This document shows, one piece after another, positions 22,580 through 31,328 of a stretch of 33,891 bases of DNA. The notes under the pieces are model-generated. The model had not been told where the DNA came from. It saw nothing but the letters and a program-made list of their open reading frames with translations, and ran no database searches. The number at the start of each line of letters is the position of its first letter. The stretch's first letter is position 1. Made by a program: the position numbers and the translations under genes. Source of the DNA: an uncultured Spirochaetaceae bacterium (GTDB lineage Bacteria; Spirochaetota; Spirochaetia; Sphaerochaetales; Sphaerochaetaceae); contig CALXKY010000004.1 of assembly GCA_944389055.1 (NCBI GenBank), positions 1-33,891 on the forward strand. Reading direction: 5' to 3'.

Positions 22580-23651
22580 TTATACTGAATACAGGGACAG
22601 GGTCGCATTCCATCCGGGGTATTATGTAAATGAAGCCGTGGAGGCCAGCGGACTTACGCAGGCGGATTTCGCAAGGAGGCTGGATACGACACCGAAGAAT
22701 CTCAGCCTTCTGATAAGAGGGGAGCAGAGCCTGTCGCTTGACATGGCCATGAAGCTTTCACGGATGATGGATACAAGCGTTGAGTACTGGATGAATCTGC
22801 AGATTGCATATGATGCGCTGATTGCGGCCTTCCGCTCGGATCAGGAACTTGAAAAGGAGCGTGAAGTATTCGCATCTCTCGACTATGGATATTTCCGGGA
22901 TAATTTCTGTCTCCCTGATCTTCCTCGCCGGGTGGATGAGCAGATCGCCCATGTCCGGAAATTCCTTGGCGTATCAACGCTGGCTGTGCTGAGGAACCGC
23001 GATCTGGCTGTCAGCTTCAGGTCTGCGGGAAGCGGGATGAGCGAAGGCAATATCATCAAGGCAAATGCAATGGTCCAGATTGCGATTAACAGGGCCCTGA
23101 AGACCGATTCCCCGAAATTCTGCAGAAGACGTTTCGAGGAAGCAGTGAAGCATGCGCTGACACTTACTGAATCGCATGATTCTTTCCTGCCGCTTGTATC
23201 TGATGAGTTCCTGGAAGCAGGGGTGAAGCTTATTATCCTGGAGAATATGCCAGGATCGAAAACAAATGGAGCTTCGAAGCCCGTAGGCGAGAGCATCCTG
23301 CTGATGATAAGCAGCAGGCGTCTGTACTCAGATACATTCTGGTTCACGCTTCTTCACGAGGCCGGCCATATCATGAACCATGATTTCGGCATCTCCTTCG
23401 AGAACGATGAGGGCAGGGAAGAAGAAGCGGCTGACCGCTTTGCTATGGATAGCCTCATTCCGCCTGAAGAATACAGAAAGTTCATCGGAGGGAATCGCTT
23501 CGGTCTTTCTGACATCCGCCGCTTCGCAAAAAGCATCGGCCGCGATCCGGCAATCGTGCTTGGCCGTCTTCAGCATGATGGCCTTGTCGGCTACAGTGAT
23601 CGGAATACGGGCGTTCTGAGGCGCAGATACCGCCTTCATAAGCAGTACTGA
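22572..23651 (+). CDS. higA: HigA-like antitoxin fused to an ImmA/IrrE-type metallopeptidase
   Basis: A 359-residue two-domain protein. Residues 10-80 are an XRE helix-turn-helix of HigA type (HPGYYVNEAVEASGLTQADFA, then LIRGEQSLSLDMAMKLSR). Residues 180-340 are an ImmA/IrrE peptidase domain with the zinc motif HEAGH (262-266) and a later Glu in EEEAADRFAMDSLIP. Classic HigA is only about 100 residues, so this is the long form. The peptidase could cleave its own regulator half or the partner under stress; that is unproven. It starts inside the toxin gene, GGAGG about 12 bases upstream. A hairpin follows the stop. Confidence 0.85.
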   Translation: MSNYTEYRDRVAFHPGYYVNEAVEASGLTQADFARRLDTTPKNLSLLIRGEQSLSLDMAMKLSRMMDTSVEYWMNLQIAYDALIAAFRSDQELEKEREVFASLDYGYFRDNFCLPDLPRRVDEQIAHVRKFLGVSTLAVLRNRDLAVSFRSAGSGMSEGNIIKANAMVQIAINRALKTDSPKFCRRRFEEAVKHALTLTESHDSFLPLVSDEFLEAGVKLIILENMPGSKTNGASKPVGESILLMISSRRLYSDTFWFTLLHEAGHIMNHDFGISFENDEGREEEAADRFAMDSLIPPEEYRKFIGGNRFGLSDIRRFAKSIGRDPAIVLGRLQHDGLVGYSDRNTGVLRRRYRLHKQY

Positions 23652-23656
23652 TTACG

Positions 23657-23682
23657 GCCCCTGCTTCTTATTCGGCAGGGGC
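23657..23682 (+). terminator. Terminator after higBA
   Basis: GCCCCTGC and GCAGGGGC form a perfect 8-bp stem around a 10-base loop, followed by TGTTTC and, further on, CTTCTTAATAATT. The T run is imperfect. Confidence 0.6.
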
Positions 23683-23766
23683 TGTTTCATGCCCTTCTTA
23701 ATAATTCCTTATCGATAAATAAATAACTATCATACATCCAGCCTGCGGTTATTCCGAAAATAAAAC

Positions 23767-23796
23767 TTGACAGATTATTAAAAGCGATTTTATAAG
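23767..23796 (+). promoter_or_regulatory. Sigma-70 promoter in an AT-rich gap before the phosphohexomutase gene
   Basis: TTGACA (23767-23772) and TATAAG (23791-23796) are 18 bases apart. The surrounding 100 bases are much more AT-rich than the genes on either side, with a 10-base palindrome TTATCGATAA at 23709-23718. The leader to the ATG is about 58 bases. Confidence 0.7.
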
Positions 23797-23860
23797 ATAA
23801 ATAATAAGTTTCGTATCGACGGGCTCCGCACATGCTGCTTGCCTGCTAGGGAGACATTAT

Positions 23861-25627
23861 ATGACTGGTTTCTGGCTGCTTGATGAACTTGAATGCCTTG
23901 AGAGTGATAAGCTCTCCGGGTTCTTCATGTGCCAGCCGGATGCAGAGCCTCTGCTTGAGGCTGTAAGATCGGTCCCGGAAGCGGAGTATGGTGCCATTCT
24001 TGATGCCCGCAAGCTCTCATTCCTCATCGGGCGCGGGGTTTCCGACCCTCATATTCTTTTCAGGAATGCCGCTTTCAGGCTTCAGGGTACTGATGGGATC
24101 AGAGGTATTTTCTCCGATGATGATGCAAGCGGGCTGGAGGCTGTCAGAAGCTTCATAGCGGAACGGAAGCTCACGCCAGGACTCGCAGAGCTCTATGTGC
24201 GTTCATTCATCAGCCTCCTTGATGAATCGGAGACCGGCTATGATACCACGGTTCTCCTCGGTGAGGATGGCCGTGACATGTATCTTGGCGGAACCCTGAA
24301 GAAGGCTGTCATCAAAGGCATAAGGGAGGCTGGCTGGTCCGTGCTCGATATGGGTACGCTTCCTACACCGGCACTTGTGTATGAGAGCGTGAGGTATTCG
24401 CTGCCTGCGGTGATGCTGACGGCATCCCACAATCCGGCGGAGTACAATGGCATAAAGCTCTTCATCGGAGGCAGCAAGCTCTATCCGGAAGGCAGGATGG
24501 GCGAATATGCTCTTACCGCCAGGATCTTCAGCGAAGCCATTGCAGGCAACAGGGCCGGAATCTGCGGTCATGTATCAGCGATCGCCCCTGCGCGTCCGGT
24601 CTGCGATTTCCTTGATTCAGTCCTCGATAAGGATCATCTCTGCAGCATCCTTTCTGGCAGAAGGATCTATCTTGATGCGGCAAATGGTGCCTATTCAGCT
24701 TCTGCGGCATCGTATCTTTCCTCGCTCGGGGCCGTGGTCATTCCATGTGCATGCAGCCCGGGAAAAGGCATGATCAATGCTGGCTGCGGTGTCGGTAACA
24801 TAGAGAACCTGCCGCCGTTCCCTGAACTGCAGATGGAGATGCCTTCCGTGCTCTGGTCGATGGCAGAGGATGACGGGGAGGGCAAGGAGCCTTTCGGCAT
24901 CGTTCTTGACGGAGATGGCGACAGGGCGTTCCTCATAAGGAAGGAAAACGGAAGACTTCATATACTCGATGGTGATTTCCTCGCTTCTTCTATCTGCCGT
25001 CTCCTTTCGGAAAACGGAAGGAGCGGCCTCTTCGTGTGCACGGTGGAAAGCGACCCGGCGCTCATTGAGTCGATACGCTCATCGGGCTGGGAAACGGAAA
25101 TGGTGTGCGTCGGGGACAGGTGGCTTCCTGAGGCGAGGCGAAGGCTCGGAGGCGAGGGCAGGGCATTCATCGGTGCTGAGCGTTCAGGACATGCCATCGT
25201 TCCGGCTCCAGCCGGAAAGCATGAGGTTCTTTCCGGAAACGGCCTTCTCACAGCGATTCTTGCTCTTGGGAAGATTGCTCTTACGGAACCGGGCTGGAGA
25301 CCGTTCGAGCCTGGTACAATAAAGCGTGCGGTATGGAGGAACATACCGATGGAAGGTTTCTTCCGCTCTTCCGATTCATGGAACAGGATACGGGAAGCAA
25401 TCCTGAGGGAATGCCCGTTTGTCTGCAGTGAGCGTGAGATGCCGCAGGAGCCCGATATGATGTTCTTCACGCTCTCCACCGGCAGCGGTACAGGGAATAT
25501 GTTCATGAGGCGCTCCGGAACCGAACCGAAGATAACGCTTACGGCTGCTGTACCTGAAGCGGAAGGTAAAGATGCGGAGGCATTCCTCGATAAGGTTGAG
25601 GGTGTCATAGGGGAAATCCTCCGCTGA
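23861..25627 (+). CDS. Phosphohexomutase (PGM/PMM family) with N-terminal extension
   Basis: A 588-residue member of the alpha-D-phosphohexomutase superfamily, which moves phosphate between C1 and C6 of a hexose. Active-site parts are TASHNPAEYNGIK (phosphoserine S189), DGDGDRAF (metal loop), GAERSGHAI (sugar loop) and RRSGTEPKITL (phosphate loop). The domain begins only at FRLQGTDGIRG (residue 73), so about 70 extra residues precede it; relatives usually have 440-550. I do not recognise the extension. AGGGAGA eight bases before the ATG supports the start. The sugar (glucose, mannose or glucosamine) cannot be fixed. It lies 58 bases before the ABC transporter genes and may be cotranscribed. 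Confidence 0.88.
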   Translation: MTGFWLLDELECLESDKLSGFFMCQPDAEPLLEAVRSVPEAEYGAILDARKLSFLIGRGVSDPHILFRNAAFRLQGTDGIRGIFSDDDASGLEAVRSFIAERKLTPGLAELYVRSFISLLDESETGYDTTVLLGEDGRDMYLGGTLKKAVIKGIREAGWSVLDMGTLPTPALVYESVRYSLPAVMLTASHNPAEYNGIKLFIGGSKLYPEGRMGEYALTARIFSEAIAGNRAGICGHVSAIAPARPVCDFLDSVLDKDHLCSILSGRRIYLDAANGAYSASAASYLSSLGAVVIPCACSPGKGMINAGCGVGNIENLPPFPELQMEMPSVLWSMAEDDGEGKEPFGIVLDGDGDRAFLIRKENGRLHILDGDFLASSICRLLSENGRSGLFVCTVESDPALIESIRSSGWETEMVCVGDRWLPEARRRLGGEGRAFIGAERSGHAIVPAPAGKHEVLSGNGLLTAILALGKIALTEPGWRPFEPGTIKRAVWRNIPMEGFFRSSDSWNRIREAILRECPFVCSEREMPQEPDMMFFTLSTGSGTGNMFMRRSGTEPKITLTAAVPEAEGKDAEAFLDKVEGVIGEILR

Positions 25628-25685
25628 TGCGATTGAAAGGAAACCGGTCAGCCGGATCCATATAGAAAAAAAGGAGTGAGAAATT

Positions 25686-26978
25686 ATGAAGAAGGAACGA
25701 AGGATTCTGGTTATGCTTCTTGTGCTTCTCGGCATGTGCCTCTCCCTGTTCGCAGGAGGTAAAGGGGAGGAAGAGACTGTTGATGACGGCGTGACAGAGA
25801 TCGTCTACTGGCAGTATTTCTACGAGACAAAGAAGAATCTCATCGATGAGCTGATCAAGGAATTCGAGGCAGCCAATCCTGATATCAGGGTTATCCATCA
25901 GACATTCCCGTATGAGAACTACAACACCAAGGTAGCTTCATCTGTACCAACCGGAGAGGGACCGAATGTCATCAACCTCTACTATGGATGGCTTCCGATG
26001 TACATGGATGCCGGATACCTCCAGCCGCTCCCGGAGGATGCATTCCCTCCAGAGGAGATCGAGGCTGAGTACTTCCCGCTCGTAGAGGCAGGAAAGTTCG
26101 ACGGCAAGTACTATGCCCTTCCGACAGCAGTGCGCTCTCTCGCGCTCTTCTACAACAAGGATCTCTTCAGGGAGGCCGGACTTGATCCAGATAGCCCGCC
26201 GGAGACTATGGAAGAGGCTCTCGAGATGGCAAAGAAGCTCACGAAGACCGATAAGGCCGGCAACTACCTCCAGGAAGGCTGGGGACTCCAGCTCAATGGC
26301 CAGATCCACCACTGGCTTCGCGAAATCCTCGTAAGGCAGTTCGGCGGACAGCCGTATTCCGATGATGGCAGGACCGTAACATACAACAGCCAGGCTGGAT
26401 ATGATGCTCTGAAGTACGCCACCGATTTCCAGCTTGTCCACCATGTCGGTATGCCGAACTTCATGACAGATGATGTCACGGCATTCAAGGCAGGTACGCT
26501 TGCGATGAACATCGACGGCTCGTTCAGGCTCGGCACGCTCGATGAGATCGAGGAACTTGATTACGGCGTAGCTGATATCCCGACACTCAATGGTGTTGCC
26601 TCCAACTTCGCGTCCTACTGGGCAAATGGCATCACCAGCACGACTACAGGCAAGGAGCTCGAGGCTTCCGTCAAGTTCCTGCAGTTCCTCCTCAGCGACG
26701 ATGTCCAGGCCCGCTGGCTCGAGGCTATCGGAGAGCTTCCGGCAAAGAAGGATATCGCACTCAGGCCTGAGTTCGTGAACGATCCGAAGTACGGCCCGTT
26801 CATCCGTGGTCTCGAGAATGCCCACGCGACGATGTTCGTCGATGAGACCGGGCAGCGCCAGGTATGGCTCGATGCATGGGATCAGGTTGTCCTGAACGGC
26901 ATGTCCGTTGAGGATGCCCTCAACCAGGCAGCAGAGACGGAGCAGGCGATACTCGACAGATACTACGAGGGTAAATAA
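25686..26978 (+). CDS. ABC transporter solute-binding protein (family 1, sugar type)
   Basis: A 430-residue secreted binding protein. The leader MKKERRILVMLLVLLGMCLS ends in LFAGGKGEE, a spirochaete-like signal peptide end; no good lipobox is present. The mature part has the family 1 pattern: EIVYWQYFYETKKNLIDELI, VNSQ-free GPNVINLYYGWLPMY, KYYALPTAVRSLALFYNKDLF and TLAMNIDGSFRLGT. Such proteins deliver oligosaccharides or polyols to MalFG-type permeases. AAGGAG lies upstream of the ATG. A hairpin after the stop may stabilise this transcript above the permeases. The substrate is unknown. Confidence 0.92.
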   Translation: MKKERRILVMLLVLLGMCLSLFAGGKGEEETVDDGVTEIVYWQYFYETKKNLIDELIKEFEAANPDIRVIHQTFPYENYNTKVASSVPTGEGPNVINLYYGWLPMYMDAGYLQPLPEDAFPPEEIEAEYFPLVEAGKFDGKYYALPTAVRSLALFYNKDLFREAGLDPDSPPETMEEALEMAKKLTKTDKAGNYLQEGWGLQLNGQIHHWLREILVRQFGGQPYSDDGRTVTYNSQAGYDALKYATDFQLVHHVGMPNFMTDDVTAFKAGTLAMNIDGSFRLGTLDEIEELDYGVADIPTLNGVASNFASYWANGITSTTTGKELEASVKFLQFLLSDDVQARWLEAIGELPAKKDIALRPEFVNDPKYGPFIRGLENAHATMFVDETGQRQVWLDAWDQVVLNGMSVEDALNQAAETEQAILDRYYEGK

Positions 26979-27020
26979 CCCTGGGTTTCCTGCGCTCCTA
27001 TAGGGCAGGATCGGAAACGG

Positions 27021-27045
27021 CTGCGGCAGCCCGGCGCTGCCGCAG
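27021..27045 (+). other. Intercistronic stem-loop between binding protein and permease genes
   Basis: CTGCGGCAGC and GCTGCCGCAG form a perfect 10-bp GC-rich stem around CCGGC. No T run follows; the next gene's ribosome site AAAAGGAGG begins 9 bases later. It resembles the stabilising hairpins after malE-type genes that raise binding-protein level over permease. Confidence 0.7.
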
Positions 27046-27070
27046 ATATCCAAAAGGAGGAGAACCGCAT

Positions 27071-27967
27071 ATGAGGAAACAGCGTACTCTTTCCCGCAGC
27101 AGGGAACTATGGGCATATGCATTTCTGGCAGTTCCGATTGTATTCTATGTGGTAGTCAGGTTCTATCCGTCTATCTTCGCATTCTATCTTTCGCTGACAG
27201 ATTGGGATATCGTTTCCCGTGACAAAGGGTTCGTCGGATTCGAGAATTACGCCAGGCTTTTCTCGGACAGCGTATTCAGGAAGACATTGTTCAACACGAT
27301 CCGTTATGTGGTCGTCGGGCTTCCCGCAAGCATGTTCCTCGGTTTCGTGCTTGCCTACAACATCAATAAGCTGACATTCGGTTCCAGCTTATACAAAACC
27401 GTATTCTTCATGCCTTATATCACATCAATGGTCGCTGTGGCATGGGTATGGCGCTGGCTGTATCAGCCGCCACCGGTCGGTGTGTTCAACAATATACTCG
27501 TTGCGATAGGGCTGCCGAGCCAGCAGTTCCTACGTTCAATAGGGCAGGCATGGATTTCCATCCTTGTGACTACTGTGTGGGCTGATCTCGGATTCCAGAT
27601 GATCATTCTCCTTGCCGGATTGAAAGGCATTCCCGATGAATACTATGAGGCTGCGAGGATCGACGGAGCCGGGAATATGCAGATACTGCGCAAGATAACG
27701 CTTCCGCTTCTGAAGCCCACCGCGATATTCCTTCTGATCTCCGGCACGATCAGATATCTGAGGATATTCACTCAGGTAATGAATATGACAAGCCAGGGAG
27801 ATGGCGGTCCGCTCAATTCCACGAAGCCTCTCGTTCTCTATATCTACGATACGGCATTCAAGAGCTTTGAGATGGGGTATTCGGCCGCGATGACGGTTGT
27901 GCTCTTCTTCATCATCCTTGTCATCACGCTTATCCAGATGAGGGTTACGAGAAGTGAAGATCAGTAG
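27071..27967 (+). CDS. ABC sugar transporter permease, MalF type
   Basis: A 298-residue inner-membrane permease with six hydrophobic segments. The EAA loop that docks the ATPase reads EYYEAARIDGAGNMQILRKI followed by TLPLLKP. The N-terminal part (AFLAVPIVFYVVVRFYPSIF) is typical of MalF/UgpA proteins without the extra periplasmic domain. AAAAGGAGG lies upstream of the ATG. It pairs with the MalG-type permease whose gene overlaps by 14 bases. No ATPase is encoded here, so a shared MsmK/UgpC-type ATPase elsewhere is expected. Confidence 0.93.
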   Translation: MRKQRTLSRSRELWAYAFLAVPIVFYVVVRFYPSIFAFYLSLTDWDIVSRDKGFVGFENYARLFSDSVFRKTLFNTIRYVVVGLPASMFLGFVLAYNINKLTFGSSLYKTVFFMPYITSMVAVAWVWRWLYQPPPVGVFNNILVAIGLPSQQFLRSIGQAWISILVTTVWADLGFQMIILLAGLKGIPDEYYEAARIDGAGNMQILRKITLPLLKPTAIFLLISGTIRYLRIFTQVMNMTSQGDGGPLNSTKPLVLYIYDTAFKSFEMGYSAAMTVVLFFIILVITLIQMRVTRSEDQ

Positions 27968-28769
27968 AATGCATATTGTGACACAGGCCGTCCTGCTCAT
28001 AACAGGACTGGCGATGCTCTTCCCGTTCTTCTGGATGATCGCAACATCCTTCAAGACCGGAAGGGAGGTTTTCAGCCTTTCGCTGATTCCGCAGAATCCG
28101 ACGATGGAGAACTACCAGGAACTCTTCACGAACAGCAATTTCCCGCTGTGGTTCCTCAATTCCGTTCTCTGCGGCTTCATCGTAACGCTTTCGACGCTGT
28201 TCTTCGATTCCCTTGTCGGATACACATTCGCGAAGTACAGGTTCAGAGGCAAGAAGCTCATATTCATCCTCATCCTCTCGACGATGATGATCCCGACCGA
28301 GATGCTCGTCATCCCGTGGTTCATAATGTCGAATGATCTCGGGTGGGCGAATACGTACTGGGGAATCATATTCCCTGGAATGATGTCAGGTTTCGGCACA
28401 TTCCTCATGCGTCAGTTCTTCGACAGCGTTCCGAACGATCTCATCGATGCCGGACGCATCGACGGACTCAATGAGTTCGATATCTGGCGGAGAATCTGCA
28501 TGCCGCTCGTGAAGCCTGCGCTGTCAGCGCTTGCGATCTTCACATTCGTCGGCAACTGGAATGCGTTCCTCTGGCCGCTCATCGTCATCAATGACATCTA
28601 CAAGTACACGCTTCCTGTCGGCCTCTCATTCTTCAACGGCGAGTTCCAGACGGAGTGGGAGATGGTCATGACAGGCGCTTCGGTTGCGACAATCCCTGTG
28701 CTCATCATCTATCTGATTTTCCAGAAGCAGATCATCAAGGGTATAGCGCTTACAGGAATAAAGGGCTGA
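27954..28769 (+). CDS. ABC sugar transporter permease, MalG type
   Basis: A 271-residue permease with six hydrophobic segments. LLITGLAMLFPFFWMIATSF opens the family and the EAA loop is DLIDAGRIDGLNEFDIWRRI with CMPLVKP. It forms a heterodimer with the MalF-type protein. The GTG at 27954 overlaps the previous gene; an ATG at 27969, two bases after that gene's stop, is an alternative start and neither has a strong ribosome site. Confidence 0.92.
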   Translation: MKISRMHIVTQAVLLITGLAMLFPFFWMIATSFKTGREVFSLSLIPQNPTMENYQELFTNSNFPLWFLNSVLCGFIVTLSTLFFDSLVGYTFAKYRFRGKKLIFILILSTMMIPTEMLVIPWFIMSNDLGWANTYWGIIFPGMMSGFGTFLMRQFFDSVPNDLIDAGRIDGLNEFDIWRRICMPLVKPALSALAIFTFVGNWNAFLWPLIVINDIYKYTLPVGLSFFNGEFQTEWEMVMTGASVATIPVLIIYLIFQKQIIKGIALTGIKG

Positions 28770-28793
28770 GCCCGGATCAAAAAGGAGGTAGCT

Positions 28794-29714
28794 ATGATCC
28801 AGAACGTTCCTATTTTCGATTCACATTGCCATTTCCCGATCAAGGGAGAGTGGTTCCCTGATTACCCGGAGGATGAGAAGGTTTCCTTCCCGGATAACGG
28901 CGGCCGCAATCATGGGGATATATGGCGCAAGGCATTCAATTTCCCCACGCGCGTTCCCGAGCTTGACGATGATGACGCGATGGCAGAAGCCTGGATAAAG
29001 GATATGGACAGCAAGGGCATCGAGAAGATCGTGTGGGTCAGCGGAGGCGGCAATGAGCGTCTTGCGAAGATTGTTGCAAAGTATCCCGGGCGCTTCTACG
29101 GCTATGCCCACAATAACCCTGAGAATGAGAATGCTGCCGATGAGCTTGAGCATGCGTTCCGTGATCTCGGGCTTTGTGGCTACAAGATCCTCGGTCCGGA
29201 TATCCAGACACCGCTCTCGGACAAGAAGTTCTATCCGCTGTGGGAAGTCTGCCAGGCATACGATGTTCCCGTCCTGATCCATTTCGGTCTTCTCGGAGCA
29301 GCTGGCGGAAAGCCTGACGGAGTCAACATCAGCCCGATGAGCATCGCGCAGGTTACAAGGAAATTCCCGAAGGTCAATTTCATCGTTCCCCATTTCGGAT
29401 GCACCTGCATGGGCGATCTTCTCCAGCTCTGCTGGACACGTCCGAATGTCTGGGTTGACACCTGCGGCTCAAACCAGTGGATCCGCTGGATGCCGTTCCA
29501 GCTCACGCTTGAGGACGTGATGAGGAAGTTCCTTGAGACTGTAGGTTCTGAGCGGCTGATATTCGGTACTGATTCAAGCTGGTTCCCGAGAGGGTTCGCT
29601 TATATCTATCTCGAGGAGCAGCAGAAGATAATGCGCTTCCTTGGACTTGGTGAGGACCAGATGCGTTCCGTTCTCTACGGGAACATCGCCTCGCTTCTCA
29701 AGGTAAGCGACTGA
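28794..29714 (+). CDS. Amidohydrolase-family protein (amidohydrolase_2 type)
   Basis: A 306-residue TIM-barrel hydrolase or decarboxylase of the amidohydrolase_2 group. The metal-binding HxH is in FDSHCHFP (H11, H13). Later barrel-strand residues are KILGPD, VLIHFGLLG (His), IVPHFGC (His) and FGTDSSWFPRGF (Asp). The group includes decarboxylases such as ACMSD, lactone hydrolases and amide hydrolases, so the reaction cannot be named. AAAAAGGAGG sits before the ATG, 24 bases after the permease stop, so it belongs to the transport operon. It probably acts on the imported compound. Confidence 0.85.
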   Translation: MIQNVPIFDSHCHFPIKGEWFPDYPEDEKVSFPDNGGRNHGDIWRKAFNFPTRVPELDDDDAMAEAWIKDMDSKGIEKIVWVSGGGNERLAKIVAKYPGRFYGYAHNNPENENAADELEHAFRDLGLCGYKILGPDIQTPLSDKKFYPLWEVCQAYDVPVLIHFGLLGAAGGKPDGVNISPMSIAQVTRKFPKVNFIVPHFGCTCMGDLLQLCWTRPNVWVDTCGSNQWIRWMPFQLTLEDVMRKFLETVGSERLIFGTDSSWFPRGFAYIYLEEQQKIMRFLGLGEDQMRSVLYGNIASLLKVSD

Positions 29715-29730
29715 GACCCGGAGGCATGCG

Positions 29731-31260
29731 GTGACTGGTATGAACTACAGCGAGATCCGTAAGGCGTATAAGGAGCGTGACGGGAAGTCATTCCCGGCAA
29801 AGCCATATTCCGACCTTGTGCTCGGACCCAACTACAGGCATTCTGCCGAGAATCATCTGTATGATATGAGACAGCTGAATATCGCGCATGTGATCATGCT
29901 TGAGAAGCAGGGTCTCATTCCCGCGGATCTTGCCTCGTCGATAATGGCTGCCATCCTCGATATCCCCTATGAGAGCTTTGAGGGAAGGGAGTACAGCGGC
30001 AGATCCGAGGATCTCTATTTCGAGATCGAGAAGGAGATAATCAGCAGAGTCGGACCGAAGGGAGGATTCGTCCATCTCGCCAGGAGCCGCAATGATCTGG
30101 GAGCAGCGATGCAGAGGATGCTCTTCAGACGGAAGCTTCTTGAGGCCATGGAAAGCCTGGTGGAGCTTTCATCCGTCGTGCTTGCTGCCGCTGAGGAATA
30201 CCGTGATACGCTCACGATCGCGCATACGCATTCCCAGCAGGCACAGCCGACGACGCTCGGGCATTATCTGATGGCCGTCTTCTACCTCCTGCAGCGCGAT
30301 TTCAGCCGCATGCAGCATGCCTATTCAGCGATCGACCTGTCTCCGATGGGAGCCGCCGCCATAACGACATCCGGCTTCCATGTGGACAGGAAGATGGTTG
30401 CAGAGCTTACGGGTTTCTCCCGTGTGCTTGAGAATGCCTATGATTCCATAGCGGGTGCCGATTTCATCCTTGAATACGCTTCTTCGATAGGCACATCCGC
30501 TGAGGATATCGGAAGGTTCACTGCGGATCTCATCATGTGGTCGACTCAGGAGTTCGGGATAATCCGCCTTGATGACTCGGTGATACAGATCAGCTCGATC
30601 ATGCCGCAGAAGAGAAACCCTGTCGCGCTTGAGCATACCCGTGCGCTTCTTTCACAGGTCTATGGCAAGGCGATCACGCTGAGCGTCATGCTCCACAATA
30701 CGCCCTATGGCGACATAAACGATTCGGAGGATGACGCTGCAACCGTTGCCTCGGAGATGGCCGGGACATACTGCGGAGTGCTCAGGCTGCTTTCTTTCCT
30801 GATAGCCACCATGAGCGTCGATACCAGTGTGCTGGAGAAGCGTCTGAAAGGCAGTTTTTCCGTCATAACCGAGCTTGCGGATACGCTTGTGCGGAATGAG
30901 GGGCTGTCGTTCAGGGAGGCTCATAGCGTTGCCAGCGCTCTCGTCTCCGGGTGCCTTGACAGGAAGATCATGCTGGACAGCGTTGACTATGACATGGTGC
31001 GCGCCTGCTATGAGAGGGTGACCGGAAGCAGCATGAAGAGTTCTGAAGCGGATATCTCAAGAAGCCTGTCGGCCCGGAACTTCGTGAATGTGAGGACAGC
31101 TGAAGGTGGTCCTGCTCCGGAGCCGATGGAGGCGATGCTGGAAGACGGCAAGCGCCTTCTTTCCGGTATGGAGGAGGCTGTCAGCGGGATAAAGGAGCGT
31201 ATCGGCAGGGCGGCAGAGGAATGCGAGAGAGAGGCTGCCAGGATGGCCGGACGGGACTGA
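29731..31260 (+). CDS. Argininosuccinate-lyase-like enzyme (fumarase/aspartase superfamily)
   Basis: A 509-residue lyase related to argininosuccinate lyase, longer than the usual 460. Family regions are HLARSRNDLGAAMQ (115-128), AHTHSQQAQPTTLGHYL (164-180) and the signature loop SSIMPQKRNPVAL (288-300). True argininosuccinate lyases read MPQKKNPD and HTHLQRAQP, so two substrate-side positions differ. With no arginine genes near and a catabolic operon around it, I infer a different substrate, perhaps an N-substituted aspartate or a similar compound from which an unsaturated acid such as fumarate is released. GTG with GGAGG about seven bases upstream sets the start; an ATG nine bases later is spaced too far. 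Confidence 0.82.
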   Translation: MTGMNYSEIRKAYKERDGKSFPAKPYSDLVLGPNYRHSAENHLYDMRQLNIAHVIMLEKQGLIPADLASSIMAAILDIPYESFEGREYSGRSEDLYFEIEKEIISRVGPKGGFVHLARSRNDLGAAMQRMLFRRKLLEAMESLVELSSVVLAAAEEYRDTLTIAHTHSQQAQPTTLGHYLMAVFYLLQRDFSRMQHAYSAIDLSPMGAAAITTSGFHVDRKMVAELTGFSRVLENAYDSIAGADFILEYASSIGTSAEDIGRFTADLIMWSTQEFGIIRLDDSVIQISSIMPQKRNPVALEHTRALLSQVYGKAITLSVMLHNTPYGDINDSEDDAATVASEMAGTYCGVLRLLSFLIATMSVDTSVLEKRLKGSFSVITELADTLVRNEGLSFREAHSVASALVSGCLDRKIMLDSVDYDMVRACYERVTGSSMKSSEADISRSLSARNFVNVRTAEGGPAPEPMEAMLEDGKRLLSGMEEAVSGIKERIGRAAEECEREAARMAGRD

Positions 31261-31328
31261 AGAGGGTAAGCATCTGCAGCATTTGGTGCAGAATTCTTAT
31301 ATAGAAGATAAAAATGGAGGAAAAATCT

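Noticed and set aside
25938-27122. 394-codon open frame antisense to the binding protein gene
   Set aside because: It mirrors the solute-binding protein, crosses into the permease gene and has no domain pattern.
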